Shown piece by piece: positions 18,641 through 26,979 of a stretch of 64,000 nt of DNA (the stretch's first letter is position 1; every line of letters starts with the position of its first letter). Made by a program: the position numbers and the translations under genes. The notes under the pieces are model-generated. The model saw only the letters and a program-made list of their open reading frames with translations. It was not told the DNA's origin and did no database searches. The stretch spans positions 806,001 to 870,000 of the forward strand of contig CALODV010000013.1 of NCBI GenBank assembly GCA_942492065.1, written 5' to 3'. The stretch is from G963665815 sp942492065 (GTDB taxonomy: Bacteria > Cloacimonadota > Cloacimonadia > Cloacimonadales > JAIOQZ01).

Positions 18641-18740
18641 CATTCGCAAGGACAGGTCCATTGCGAAGGGCAAATTATGTGAGGTTAAAACGTCACTCCC
18701 ATGGACACGGCTTTAGCTGAACAAAATGTGATGTTTAAAC
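18641..18740. repeat. Dispersed repeat with TTCGCAAGGACA palindrome, copy B
   Basis: Second copy of the two-block repeat at 17323-17404: the TTCGCAAGGACA / TCCATTGCGAA palindrome, then GCTTTAGCTG, two differing bases and CAAA, ending in TTTAAAC. The interval between the blocks differs in length and sequence, which shows that the blocks, not the interval, are conserved. Confidence 0.6.
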
Positions 18741-18755
18741 ATCATTTCTTAAAGG

Positions 18756-18780
18756 AAAAAGCCCCGAATTTCTTCAGGGC
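18756..18780 (-). terminator. Terminator downstream of the mla operon
   Basis: On the minus strand GCCCTGAA, a short loop, TTCGGGGC and TTTTTCC, about 150 bases after the mlaF stop. Confidence 0.75.
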
Positions 18781-18851
18781 AGTATATTGTGTATATATTT
18801 ATTATCTCACACCATTACCGAAGGTCTAAAGACTATTTAGAAGGTGTTTTT

Positions 18852-18926
18852 CTACTTCAACAGCAGATATTTCTTCATGTCTATTGTTTTACCGTTCACC
18901 TGCAGCTTATAGAAATACACTCCTAC
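18852..18926 (-). pseudogene. Remnant of a C-terminal sorting domain directly after mlaF
   Basis: Immediately after the TAG of mlaF, and in the same frame, 24 codons read VGVYFYKLQVNG ... KKYLLLK and then TAG. This is the final strand pair of the FlgD/T9SS-like sorting domain; compare GVYFYKTVIG ... NKMILLK at the end of the C25 peptidase at 45613. Nothing of the rest of that domain is present. It is best read as the residue of a deleted secreted-protein gene that became joined to the mlaF 3' end. Confidence 0.65.
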
Positions 18927-19670
18927 CTAACTGAACTCACCGCTTTTAAAGAAGTTCACAATTTCATCAATCCCAGAATTCTTTGCTTCCTGCAAACTTC
19001 CTGTAAAAAGCAGTTCTCCCTTATGAAAGAATATTATCCTGTCCGCAATACGGTGTATACTTGCCAGCTCGTGAGTTACTACAAGGACACTTATATTTAA
19101 TTGTTTTTTTAACGTTAATATAAGACTATCAAGAGCTTCACTGGTGACAGGGTCCAGACCTGCAGAAGGTTCATCAAACACGAACAAAGCAGGATCCAGT
19201 GCCATAGCTCTCGCCAGAGCAGCCCTTTTCTTCATACCTCCTGAAAGTTCAGAAGGATATAAATATGCTGCATGCAGCAAGTTAACCAGCTCAAGTTTTC
19301 TAAGAATTATTCTTTTTCGTAAATCAGCATTCAGATTTGTGTGTTGTTCTAAAGGTATTGAAATATTATCAAAGATACTAATTGAGTTCAGCAGGGCACC
19401 ATTCTGGAAAAGCATTCCAATGTTTTTAAGGATTTCCTCAAACTCATGCTTGTTCATGGTGGTAACTTCTTTTCCGAAGATTTTGACTGAACCGCTGAAA
19501 GGTTCGTATAATCTCAGTACATTCTTGAGAAATGTCGATTTACCGCAACCACTACTACCGAGAACAACGGTTACATCACCATCGTAAATATCTACATCAA
19601 TGCCGTCAAGGATGGTTTTCTCTCCATACTTGGCAACAAGACCTTTGACTTCGATTATTTTGTTTCTCAT
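18927..19670 (-). CDS. mlaF: MCE/Mla lipid transport ATP-binding protein
   Basis: 247 residues, an ABC ATPase of the MlaF type: Walker A GSSGCGKST (residues about 34-42), Q-loop FQNGALLNSISIFDN, signature LSGGMKKRAALARA, Walker B ALFVFDEPSAGLDP and the H-loop THEL. FQNGALLNS and the MKKRAALARA variant of the signature are typical of Mla ATPases. It powers phospholipid movement between the membranes with the MlaE permease. It starts one base after the mlaE stop. The stop TAG is followed by an in-frame remnant of an unrelated secreted protein. Confidence 0.95.
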   Translation of the reverse strand: MRNKIIEVKGLVAKYGEKTILDGIDVDIYDGDVTVVLGSSGCGKSTFLKNVLRLYEPFSGSVKIFGKEVTTMNKHEFEEILKNIGMLFQNGALLNSISIFDNISIPLEQHTNLNADLRKRIILRKLELVNLLHAAYLYPSELSGGMKKRAALARAMALDPALFVFDEPSAGLDPVTSEALDSLILTLKKQLNISVLVVTHELASIHRIADRIIFFHKGELLFTGSLQEAKNSGIDEIVNFFKSGEFS

Positions 19671-19671
19671 A

Positions 19672-20748
19672 TTATACCAGATAAATTAAACTGAAGATAA
19701 CATCAATGACGATCACTGCAAAAATTGAGGAAACAACTGAATTCGTGGTTGCTTTGCCAACACCTTCAGCACCGCCTTCAACCTGAAATCCGTAAAAACT
19801 GCCAATGACAACAATTACCCAGGAGAAAACGACACTTTTTACTAAACTTAGAAACAAGTCCTTAAATGTAAGTATATTAAAACATTCGTGAATATATGAG
19901 TAAGCACTGAGATTCAGATAAGTCATTGCGATTACAAGACCACCAAGAACACCAATGATAATTGCCAGAGTTACAAGCAGCGGCATACAGACGGTAATCG
20001 CCAGCATTTTAGGAGCTACAACATACCTCAGAGGATTGATAGACATCATTTTGAGGGCATCCAGTTCCTCGGTCACTTTCATCGTTGCTATTTCCGATGC
20101 AAATGAAGATCCGCTTCGTCCTGCCACAATTATAGCTGTCATCATAGGTCCCATTTCTCTGACCATGGATACGGCAAGTAAATCTGCCACAAAAATATTA
20201 GCACCAAACTGTTTTAATTGAGCTGCAGACTGAAGTGCAAGAATCAGGCCTATAATGAATGATAGAAGACCAATAATAGGCAGAGCATCAACACCAATAA
20301 TTATTGCCTGCTGAGCAACCGAACCTTTACGTCTGTTTTTACCGGAAAAAATACCGACAATACTCCAGTAGGCTATGTCAGACGTAAGATAAAGGGCATT
20401 CATAAAGCTTTCTTTGAAGTCATAAGCTTTTTCTCCTATGATGTAAAAAAAGCTCTTCTGCTCCTCTTTATGCTCAAAGTCTATTTTGAGAGATGTAAAT
20501 GTTTCAATTGCATTACTGATATTTGATGGTATTGAAATAAAAAGTTCCGAATATTCTTCTAATCTGTTACTCTGAAGAGTTTCATCCAGAAATGCTACTC
20601 CTGCACTATCAATGGATTTCAGCCCGGACAGGTCAACTTTGCAGTTCTTATCAAACAGCTTCTTAAACTCAGTTATCACAGTGGGAACTGTATTTTTATC
20701 AAGCTCACCCTTGATGTAGATAGTGTTGTCAGTTCTGATGATTTCCAT
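19672..20748 (-). CDS. mlaE: MCE/Mla permease with fused N-terminal STAS (MlaB-like) domain
   Basis: 358 residues. Residues 1-85 form a STAS domain (VDLSGLKSIDSAGVAFLDE), the role played by separate MlaB in E. coli. From about 115 a MlaE permease domain follows with about five membrane helices and the family motifs VSMVREMGPMMTAIIVAGRSG and EELDALKMMSINPLRYVVAPK. Inner membrane. It sits between the auxiliary lipoprotein and mlaF with one-base spacing on both sides, so the four mla genes are translated as one unit. Confidence 0.95.
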   Translation of the reverse strand: MEIIRTDNTIYIKGELDKNTVPTVITEFKKLFDKNCKVDLSGLKSIDSAGVAFLDETLQSNRLEEYSELFISIPSNISNAIETFTSLKIDFEHKEEQKSFFYIIGEKAYDFKESFMNALYLTSDIAYWSIVGIFSGKNRRKGSVAQQAIIIGVDALPIIGLLSFIIGLILALQSAAQLKQFGANIFVADLLAVSMVREMGPMMTAIIVAGRSGSSFASEIATMKVTEELDALKMMSINPLRYVVAPKMLAITVCMPLLVTLAIIIGVLGGLVIAMTYLNLSAYSYIHECFNILTFKDLFLSLVKSVVFSWVIVVIGSFYGFQVEGGAEGVGKATTNSVVSSIFAVIVIDVIFSLIYLV

Positions 20749-20749
20749 A

Positions 20750-22861
20750 TTAATGAATAATGTAGGTAAGTCTCAGGTATATTTCGTGATCAGTTATAAT
20801 ATAATCAGCAATTTCATCATTCTTGTTCAGCTTGAAAGTATAATCCAGTGAAACACCCTTGATGAACTTCATATTCAGAACATTTTCCCATTCATAACTT
20901 GTAGTTATATCTTTTTCAAACGGGATCAGAATATCTGCATTTGAGTTAAGTGTTACCCTGAACGGCAGCTGATAATTTGATACAAGTGATATTTCTATAC
21001 CCTGTTGTGTATTATCTTTCAGCTCTGTAAATGTATTATCATCTTTTGCGGTGATAACATCACTATAGAAGTTTTGCCTTAAACCATAACCTGTTCTCAG
21101 GCTTACGTTAGCTTTGGCAGAATTTATTATTCTCCAGTTAATACCAGCCCCCTGTTTAAGTGCCATAGGATAGAAGTATGGATTTAATCTTAACTTTCTC
21201 GTATTGAGTTTAACACTCTTCAGATTACTGTTAGAATCATAGATTCTGATTGAATCCTGAACTTCACTGTAATATCGGAATAATTCCAGAAACTCAGTAT
21301 TCAAATCTGCCCTTGTGTACACACCAATAGATTTTGTCATATAATAGATCAGGGTATTTCTGAGGTCGAGTTCACTGGAAGATACTCTCATATCTGTATC
21401 TCGCGTCTTAGTGGTACTGATGCCAATGTTAGACTTGCAGGTGAAATAATACGGAAAGCTGTCAAATATGTATCTGGAGTCGAACTGTCCATTAATCGTA
21501 ATATCAGTTGACGGTTTGTTTTCATTTTCTCTGTTACTGCTGGTAAATGTGGCATTACCGTGGACTGCACTATAGAATTTGTGCACATCTGATGCTGTAG
21601 CTATGTTATCACCTTCAATAATTCCTGCTCCAATCAAATCAGTTGGATTTTCATTTTCGTCAGTGTCAACCACAAGAGTAAGCTGCTGTATTTCACCTTC
21701 TTTCACATAAACGGTAGTGAAGTTCTTGTATGTGTTAACCGGCTCATTGTTGATTGTTATCTTGTATAATCCCGGTTTGAGAATCCAGATTTTTTCGATT
21801 TCCCCGATTTCTTCTTCTGCAGGATATTCACTACCATAGCTGTTACTGGTAAAAGGATCAAAGACTTCATATCGGACTTTCAGAGTGTTTCGTTTTTCAT
21901 CAATAATCTTGATTATCAAGTTACCCCAGTCCGGTTTCACGATTGTCTTAAAATGTGGCCTAATTTCAATATCTTTTTTTTCCATCCACATATTTTCCTC
22001 TCCGGAACCGAAACGAACACTGTATGTTCCTGTTTCCAGAGGGATAGGTTTACCAATCTGTCCATCATACTCCAACCCGAATCTATCATAAATTTTGTAA
22101 TATGGTTCATCATCGGTTTTAGACAATGCCGGAAGAAGCAGCAGTCCCATACCGTCCTGCACACTTTCGTCTTCCTGAGTCTCGAATTCTGACTCCAGGT
22201 TTGTTGCTACCATGTTATCGGGATTAAGAGAATTATCGTCGAAATTCTTTCTGGAAAATGCAAGATTGATCTTTTTAATAAAGTTATCGATTTCTTCAAG
22301 AAGGAGTACATTTACTTCCTGTACGAAAGTTTCTGTATCTTCCTGCAGCAGAAATTTCTCTCTGTTAGCGGAATGTTTAACAACAGCAACTTCAGAATTG
22401 TATTTAATAAGAGAGAACTCAATATTCAAATGAGCGGCATTCCTGCCAAACTCAGAGTCATAAAGTTCTATATTATTAATTTTGGTTACAATTTCATATT
22501 CAGGATTATCGTTCTGATATTCTCTTTTAGCAAGGCTAAAGGTATTATAACTGTCCAGTCGTCTTGATATCAGCTCAGGCACAACCTCGGAGATTTTTGT
22601 TGCCCAGTTCTCGTTTTCGGAATATGTAATCTGCGGACCGAAGTGTCTTATAACTATTTTGTTTTTACTGTACGTTCTGGATATATCAGATTCGTTTATA
22701 AGGACAGTAGCCTCAATTGGTTCGGTAGACCGAAGTTCATCAATTTCTGAATGTTGATAGTATTCCAGAATATAGTAGTTTCGCTCAGAAATAGATCTCA
22801 CTGTACAGCCGGCAAGTGCGATTATTAGAATAACAGAAATCAGTATTGTAAATCTTTTCAT
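20750..22861 (-). CDS. MCE-system auxiliary lipoprotein fused to a predicted beta-barrel domain
   Basis: 703 residues, far longer than the ~200 of the usual PqiC-type ABC transport auxiliary lipoproteins. A lipobox (IIALAGC, Cys 19) is followed by the auxiliary-lipoprotein domain to about 205 (RNYYILEYY, KIVIRHFGPQITYSENENWA, EYEIVTKINNIEL). Residues about 235-420 look like two PEGA-type surface modules (LETGTYSVRFGSGEEN, ILKPGLYKITINNEP). From about 430 to the end there are alternating hydrophobic/polar strands with aromatic girdles (GAGINWRIINSAKANVSL, LRTGYGLRQNF, finishing EIYLRLTYIIH), as in outer-membrane barrels of the DUF481 kind. It probably anchors the MCE bridge at the outer membrane. 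The barrel assignment is inference from pattern. Confidence 0.8.
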   Translation of the reverse strand: MKRFTILISVILIIALAGCTVRSISERNYYILEYYQHSEIDELRSTEPIEATVLINESDISRTYSKNKIVIRHFGPQITYSENENWATKISEVVPELISRRLDSYNTFSLAKREYQNDNPEYEIVTKINNIELYDSEFGRNAAHLNIEFSLIKYNSEVAVVKHSANREKFLLQEDTETFVQEVNVLLLEEIDNFIKKINLAFSRKNFDDNSLNPDNMVATNLESEFETQEDESVQDGMGLLLLPALSKTDDEPYYKIYDRFGLEYDGQIGKPIPLETGTYSVRFGSGEENMWMEKKDIEIRPHFKTIVKPDWGNLIIKIIDEKRNTLKVRYEVFDPFTSNSYGSEYPAEEEIGEIEKIWILKPGLYKITINNEPVNTYKNFTTVYVKEGEIQQLTLVVDTDENENPTDLIGAGIIEGDNIATASDVHKFYSAVHGNATFTSSNRENENKPSTDITINGQFDSRYIFDSFPYYFTCKSNIGISTTKTRDTDMRVSSSELDLRNTLIYYMTKSIGVYTRADLNTEFLELFRYYSEVQDSIRIYDSNSNLKSVKLNTRKLRLNPYFYPMALKQGAGINWRIINSAKANVSLRTGYGLRQNFYSDVITAKDDNTFTELKDNTQQGIEISLVSNYQLPFRVTLNSNADILIPFEKDITTSYEWENVLNMKFIKGVSLDYTFKLNKNDEIADYIITDHEIYLRLTYIIH

Positions 22862-22872
22862 CTATCTACCAC

Positions 22873-23796
22873 CTATTTTCTCTTTGTCCTGAGCAAAAGT
22901 GAAGGTTCATCACCAATTTGTCTGGAGAACTCGTTCAGATAATCCATAGTTTCTCGTAAAGATTCGAATGTAGGCAGTAAATCTCTTTTACTGCTCTGAA
23001 CAAATCTGTTTAGATTTTTAACAACAGATCTGAACTCTTCGATGGTCATCATAAGTTCCTTAACAAGGTCTTCTTCTATAATGGCATCCGTAAATTCCGC
23101 ACTGTTACTAAGTATCTTCTGAAGCTCTTCAGACTGGATAATCTCATTGATTTTTTTCATTGAGGTTGCGGCGTTTGCTGCAAGGATAGTTATGTAATAT
23201 GAAAGTGAGTCCGTATTCTTGACTATACTGGAGAAAGATTCTCTGTTTTCACCAATAATAAGGTTTGTATTTTTAAGGATTCTCTCAAAGTTTTCCTTGT
23301 TTTCTCCACCTGTCAGTTCTAACACATTATTAAGTACAAGTTCGACCTTTTCAGCTATAATCTCTGCTTTCCCGGTAATATTATCAAAAGTAGAAACTCC
23401 TGCATTTATAGTATCTCCGCTTTTAAGAAAGACAGAAGAATTAGAGCCTCCTACAAGTTCAACCTGCTTTAAACCTGTTATACCTACCGGAACAAGAGTT
23501 GCTTCAAAATCAGATTTGATTGGAGTACCGCCTCTGATACTGAGTTCAACAACTACTCTTGTAATGTCTTCTTTATCAATAGTGATATCTTCAACCCGAC
23601 CAATAGAAATACCATTGAGTTTTACTGCTCCACCAATCTGTAATCCATTTACAGATGTGTTCTCATATCTTATGAAATAAGTATCACTTTTCTCCATTAA
23701 TTGTTTTCCGGCTATCAGCACGAAAAGGAGAATCATGAGAGCTGTACTTACAGTAAGAAAAAACCCAAGTCTGATTTTCTGTTCTCTGGATACCAT
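22873..23796 (-). CDS. mlaD: MCE-domain substrate-binding protein
   Basis: 307 residues. One N-terminal membrane helix (about 10-30), then a single MCE domain (about 35-115: YFIRYENTSVNGLQIGGAVKLNGISIGRVEDI ... VPVGITGLKQVELVGG) and a long helical C-terminal part (about 150-300). Such extended helices form the needle-like tunnel in MCE proteins longer than E. coli MlaD. It is anchored in the inner membrane and forms a hexameric ring that receives lipid from MlaE. First gene of the mla set, 12 bases ahead of the lipoprotein gene. Confidence 0.93.
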   Translation of the reverse strand: MVSREQKIRLGFFLTVSTALMILLFVLIAGKQLMEKSDTYFIRYENTSVNGLQIGGAVKLNGISIGRVEDITIDKEDITRVVVELSIRGGTPIKSDFEATLVPVGITGLKQVELVGGSNSSVFLKSGDTINAGVSTFDNITGKAEIIAEKVELVLNNVLELTGGENKENFERILKNTNLIIGENRESFSSIVKNTDSLSYYITILAANAATSMKKINEIIQSEELQKILSNSAEFTDAIIEEDLVKELMMTIEEFRSVVKNLNRFVQSSKRDLLPTFESLRETMDYLNEFSRQIGDEPSLLLRTKRK

Positions 23797-23831
23797 TGTT
23801 ATTCCTTATAGATCAGTGGAGCAGCAAAATG

Positions 23832-24284
23832 TTATTTTCCTGCCAGTTCGTTCTTATAATTAATTAGTTTTTCTTTGATGTTTTTGTCAAAAGTTCCTAA
23901 AATTTGAGCTGCGAGTATTGCAGCGTTTTTTCCACCATCAATTGCAACAGTAGCCACAGGTACACCTGTAGGCATTTGAACTACAGCAAAAAGAGCATCT
24001 TCTCCGCTGAGAGATGGACCTGTTAATGGAACACCAATTACAGGCAGTGTTGTATGTGATGCAACAACTCCCGGAAGATGTGCAGCCATACCGGCAGCAG
24101 CAATAATTACTTTTACACCTTCATTTTCAGCGTTCTTTGACAGATTAGCTGTCTGTTCCGGCTTTCTGTGTGCTGAAGAAATGTAGAAATCATATGGGAT
24201 ATCAAATTTTTCGAGAAATTCTTTAATTTTCTCTCCGTGGGCAATATCAGATTTACTTCCGAGTATTACTCTGACTAAAGGCAT
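23832..24284 (-). CDS. purE: N5-carboxyaminoimidazole ribonucleotide mutase (PurE class I)
   Basis: 150 residues, the usual length. Class I PurE motifs are clear: ILGSKSD at the N-terminus, ISSAHRKP with the catalytic His, AAGMAAHLPGVVA, and LSGEDALFAVVQMPTGVPVATVAI with NAAILAAQIL. It converts N5-CAIR to CAIR in purine synthesis, in the cytosol. No purK is adjacent. It lies 35 bases upstream of mlaD and 17 bases downstream of the HTH-EIIA gene, so it probably shares their transcript although the functions are unrelated. Confidence 0.96.
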   Translation of the reverse strand: MPLVRVILGSKSDIAHGEKIKEFLEKFDIPYDFYISSAHRKPEQTANLSKNAENEGVKVIIAAAGMAAHLPGVVASHTTLPVIGVPLTGPSLSGEDALFAVVQMPTGVPVATVAIDGGKNAAILAAQILGTFDKNIKEKLINYKNELAGK

Positions 24285-24301
24285 CAGTCCTCCAATTTAA
24301 T

Positions 24302-24967
24302 TTATTTCATGACGTTGTCAGTAAGAACATTGAAGATGTCTTCTTCATCTTTTGCTTCGAGAAGCGCTGTAACATTATCTTCATTAAGTAAAAATCTGGA
24401 TAAATAAGATAATGAGAACAAATGCTGTTTATCATTGTGAAGCAGCAGCATAAACAAGAGCTTTACCGGTTTATTATCCGGTGCATCAAATTCTACACCT
24501 TCCGGGGTTCTTCCCAGCAGGATAGACGGTTTTTTGATCTTTGTAGGGTGCATGTGTCTTGGATGCAGCATGGCAACACCGTTTCCGATAGCTGTTGATA
24601 CGAGTTCCTCTCTGGCAACAACTACTTCGTAGAGCCATCGGTGATCTCTTACTATTTTCAGTTCTTTTGCAAACTTTGACATTTCTGCAATAGCTTCATA
24701 CTTGTTTTCAGAAGTAAATCCGGTCTTGATATAATCTTTTTCAAAATAATCATTGAATCTGCAGACTGTTCTTCTTAATGCTAATTGTTCTTCCTCTGTT
24801 TCATTAAGATTGGAAAGCCATTCTTTGATCTCATGTTTGTCAATCTTATAGGTTTTTCCACTCTTTTCAACATTGAAAACACCGGTTTTGATCATTTCAC
24901 TAACAACATGATCTTTCAACTTCAGGTATTTAGCAGCTTCATTGATCGTAACCAATTTCTTAGGCAT
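24302..24967 (-). CDS. Excisionase-type HTH fused to a PTS EIIA-like domain
   Basis: 221 residues. Residues 1-55 form a MerR/excisionase-type helix-turn-helix (VTINEAAKYLKLKDHVVSEMIKTGVF ... IDKHEIKEWL). Residues about 70-220 are a PTS EIIA type-2 (PtsN-like) domain: VAREELVSTAIGNGVAMLHPRHM with candidate phospho-His 135, then LLFMLLLHNDKQHLFSLSYLSRFL. No PTS enzyme genes are near, so it is likely a regulator that senses nitrogen or carbon state. GAGGAGG precedes the ATG. First gene of the run leading into purE and mla. Confidence 0.85.
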   Translation of the reverse strand: MPKKLVTINEAAKYLKLKDHVVSEMIKTGVFNVEKSGKTYKIDKHEIKEWLSNLNETEEEQLALRRTVCRFNDYFEKDYIKTGFTSENKYEAIAEMSKFAKELKIVRDHRWLYEVVVAREELVSTAIGNGVAMLHPRHMHPTKIKKPSILLGRTPEGVEFDAPDNKPVKLLFMLLLHNDKQHLFSLSYLSRFLLNEDNVTALLEAKDEEDIFNVLTDNVMK

Positions 24968-25111
24968 GGTGCCTCCTCATATTTGTATTATATTATTTCT
25001 CCTTTAACATCAATTCCGGTAAAAAACTGTCAAGAAATAGTCTAAATACTATACTCCCTCAGGATTAAGTTTACTAAAAATGTACCGGATTCAAATAAAC
25101 AATAATTGTTA

Positions 25112-26755
25112 TTACATTATCTCTTTGTAGTATTTTGTGACTTGAATATCGTATTTTTTTCTTATACTCTCCAGCCATGCATCCAGTTTCCTGATAACAA
25201 GTTGCATTCTTACCTGCTCCTTAACTTTAGAATACTCCTGCAAAGCTCCTTTCTGAACATCAAGTATTTTATAGATAAAGTACTTACCTTCATCAAAAAT
25301 GGGTGGTAAAACTTCATTAACCTGATAATTTTCCAGAGTATAGTAATGACTTTTTAGAATAGTTTTTGTCAAATATGGGGTAATTCCATTAGTATGTCTC
25401 ACTCCCGGTTCGATTGAATATTTAAGTGCCGCATCAGTAAAACTGATACCTTTTTTCAACATTAACTTTACCTTTTCAGCTGTTTCAACATCATTCACAA
25501 CTATCTTCTGGAGCTTAAACAGCGACGGCAACTGATAGTCTTCTGTGTTTTCCTCATAGGTTTTGCGGATCTCTTCATCGGTAATTTTGAGATCATCAGC
25601 AATAATATCACTCAGTACATAATTGATGATCTTTTCGTTCTGCCTCTGAATCAGCTTATTCTTAGTACTTCTCCAGCTGGAAATGAAATCAGGATTTTTG
25701 CTTATTCTATACTCATCAGCTTCTTTCTCTGTCACATACTGCAATGCAATGCTGTAAACTCTTTCCACAAACTTATCATAACTGAGATCTTGCAGATAAA
25801 CAATATTATCTATATCTTTCAAGATAGTATATATCTCTTTGAATGTAACGGGTTTGAATTTTGGCTCAGTGAACATAACAACCGGTTTTGTCTGAATGCT
25901 GTCCACCTGATACTGCCATAACTCAAGTGAATACAGTTCATTAAGAACTCCTTCGCTGATATTGATTCTGCTTTCGAGCTTGTGTTTCAGCTCATTGTAA
26001 AGCCTGGATTTAACATAGTCAGAGATTTCAAGATCTACTACTAACTTAGCATCTTTATAATCCGGATTCTTACCTCTGTAGAGAATTGTATATCCGTAAT
26101 TTGTTTCGAAAATATCTGTATATTTCCCGGGCTCCATTAACTCTTTGACGTGAGTAAAATATGGTTCTGCCAATGTTTCAGGGTTTACTATTGCGAAAAA
26201 TCCGTCATTCTGAATAAGAGATTTATCCGAGAATTTCCTCATAACCTTGAAGAAGTCCTCTCCAGCATCCAGCTTTCTCTTGGCAAGCCCGATTTTCATG
26301 TATGCGTTAAGCTCCATACGGGAAATAGTTATCTGGTGAAGTGTATAGAAATTGTGAGTGGCAAAATACTTCTTCTTTTCTTTGGACGTGATTTTCATTC
26401 TGCTTTTAATATAGTTATCGAATAGGTGATCAATAAGAAGATTCTTTCTGGCATATTCAATTTCTTTTTCGAACTGCGATTTTAACTTGGATTCGATAAT
26501 ACCTGATTTTTCAGCATATAAGAGTATCACTCTCTGAATAACCATGTAATCAAGAGCCAGTCTTTTCTCATTATCAGAAAGGTTGTCTCCTGATCTGGCA
26601 ATATATGCATTATAATCAATCTTTGTTATCTCTGAATCATTAATTCTGGCTACGACCTTATCCTGCACAGTGAACTTTCTGTTCCTGAAAAAAAACAGCA
26701 GAAATATGATAGCTGCTATCGTTATAATGATTATTCTCCAGTTATATTTTGACAT
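25112..26755 (-). CDS. Membrane-anchored double-parvulin foldase (SurA/PpiD-like)
   Basis: 547 residues. A single N-terminal helix (about 7-24, followed by RNRK) anchors it in the inner membrane facing the periplasm. A SurA-type N-terminal helical segment follows (RINDSEITKIDYNAYIARSG). Two parvulin (PpiC) domains are recognisable: about 130-230 (LHQITISRM, LDAGEDFFKVMRKFSDKS, GYTILYRG) and about 405-505 (LFKLQKIVVND, LKKGISFTDAALKYS, YFIYKILDVQKG). The role would be folding of outer-membrane and exported proteins. The second parvulin is better preserved than the first. It stands alone, with GGAG five bases before the ATG. Confidence 0.88.
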   Translation of the reverse strand: MSKYNWRIIIITIAAIIFLLFFFRNRKFTVQDKVVARINDSEITKIDYNAYIARSGDNLSDNEKRLALDYMVIQRVILLYAEKSGIIESKLKSQFEKEIEYARKNLLIDHLFDNYIKSRMKITSKEKKKYFATHNFYTLHQITISRMELNAYMKIGLAKRKLDAGEDFFKVMRKFSDKSLIQNDGFFAIVNPETLAEPYFTHVKELMEPGKYTDIFETNYGYTILYRGKNPDYKDAKLVVDLEISDYVKSRLYNELKHKLESRINISEGVLNELYSLELWQYQVDSIQTKPVVMFTEPKFKPVTFKEIYTILKDIDNIVYLQDLSYDKFVERVYSIALQYVTEKEADEYRISKNPDFISSWRSTKNKLIQRQNEKIINYVLSDIIADDLKITDEEIRKTYEENTEDYQLPSLFKLQKIVVNDVETAEKVKLMLKKGISFTDAALKYSIEPGVRHTNGITPYLTKTILKSHYYTLENYQVNEVLPPIFDEGKYFIYKILDVQKGALQEYSKVKEQVRMQLVIRKLDAWLESIRKKYDIQVTKYYKEIM

Positions 26756-26979
26756 TTTAACTCCGGTTTTAAAAACTACTGAGAATATTTTTTTTAGTCA
26801 ATCAAAAAAGTTTCTGATCCGATAATATTGACAAAGTTCTACGGGTTTAGTAATCTTATTTTGGAAATTCTGACATTGAATTATCAGTATAAATACTTAC
26901 AGTATATTATAATACATCAAGGTCTAAATGAAAAGATAAAAATTCTGCTGCAAATCGCAATATCGGCAGACGGAGGAAT

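Noticed and set aside
1008..18740. CRISPR array
   Set aside because: The repeats are scattered, palindromic and not regularly spaced; no cas genes.
18927..18929. Stop codon read-through of mlaF to give a tailed ATPase
   Set aside because: A sorting-domain tail on a cytosolic ATPase makes no sense; a gene remnant is simpler.
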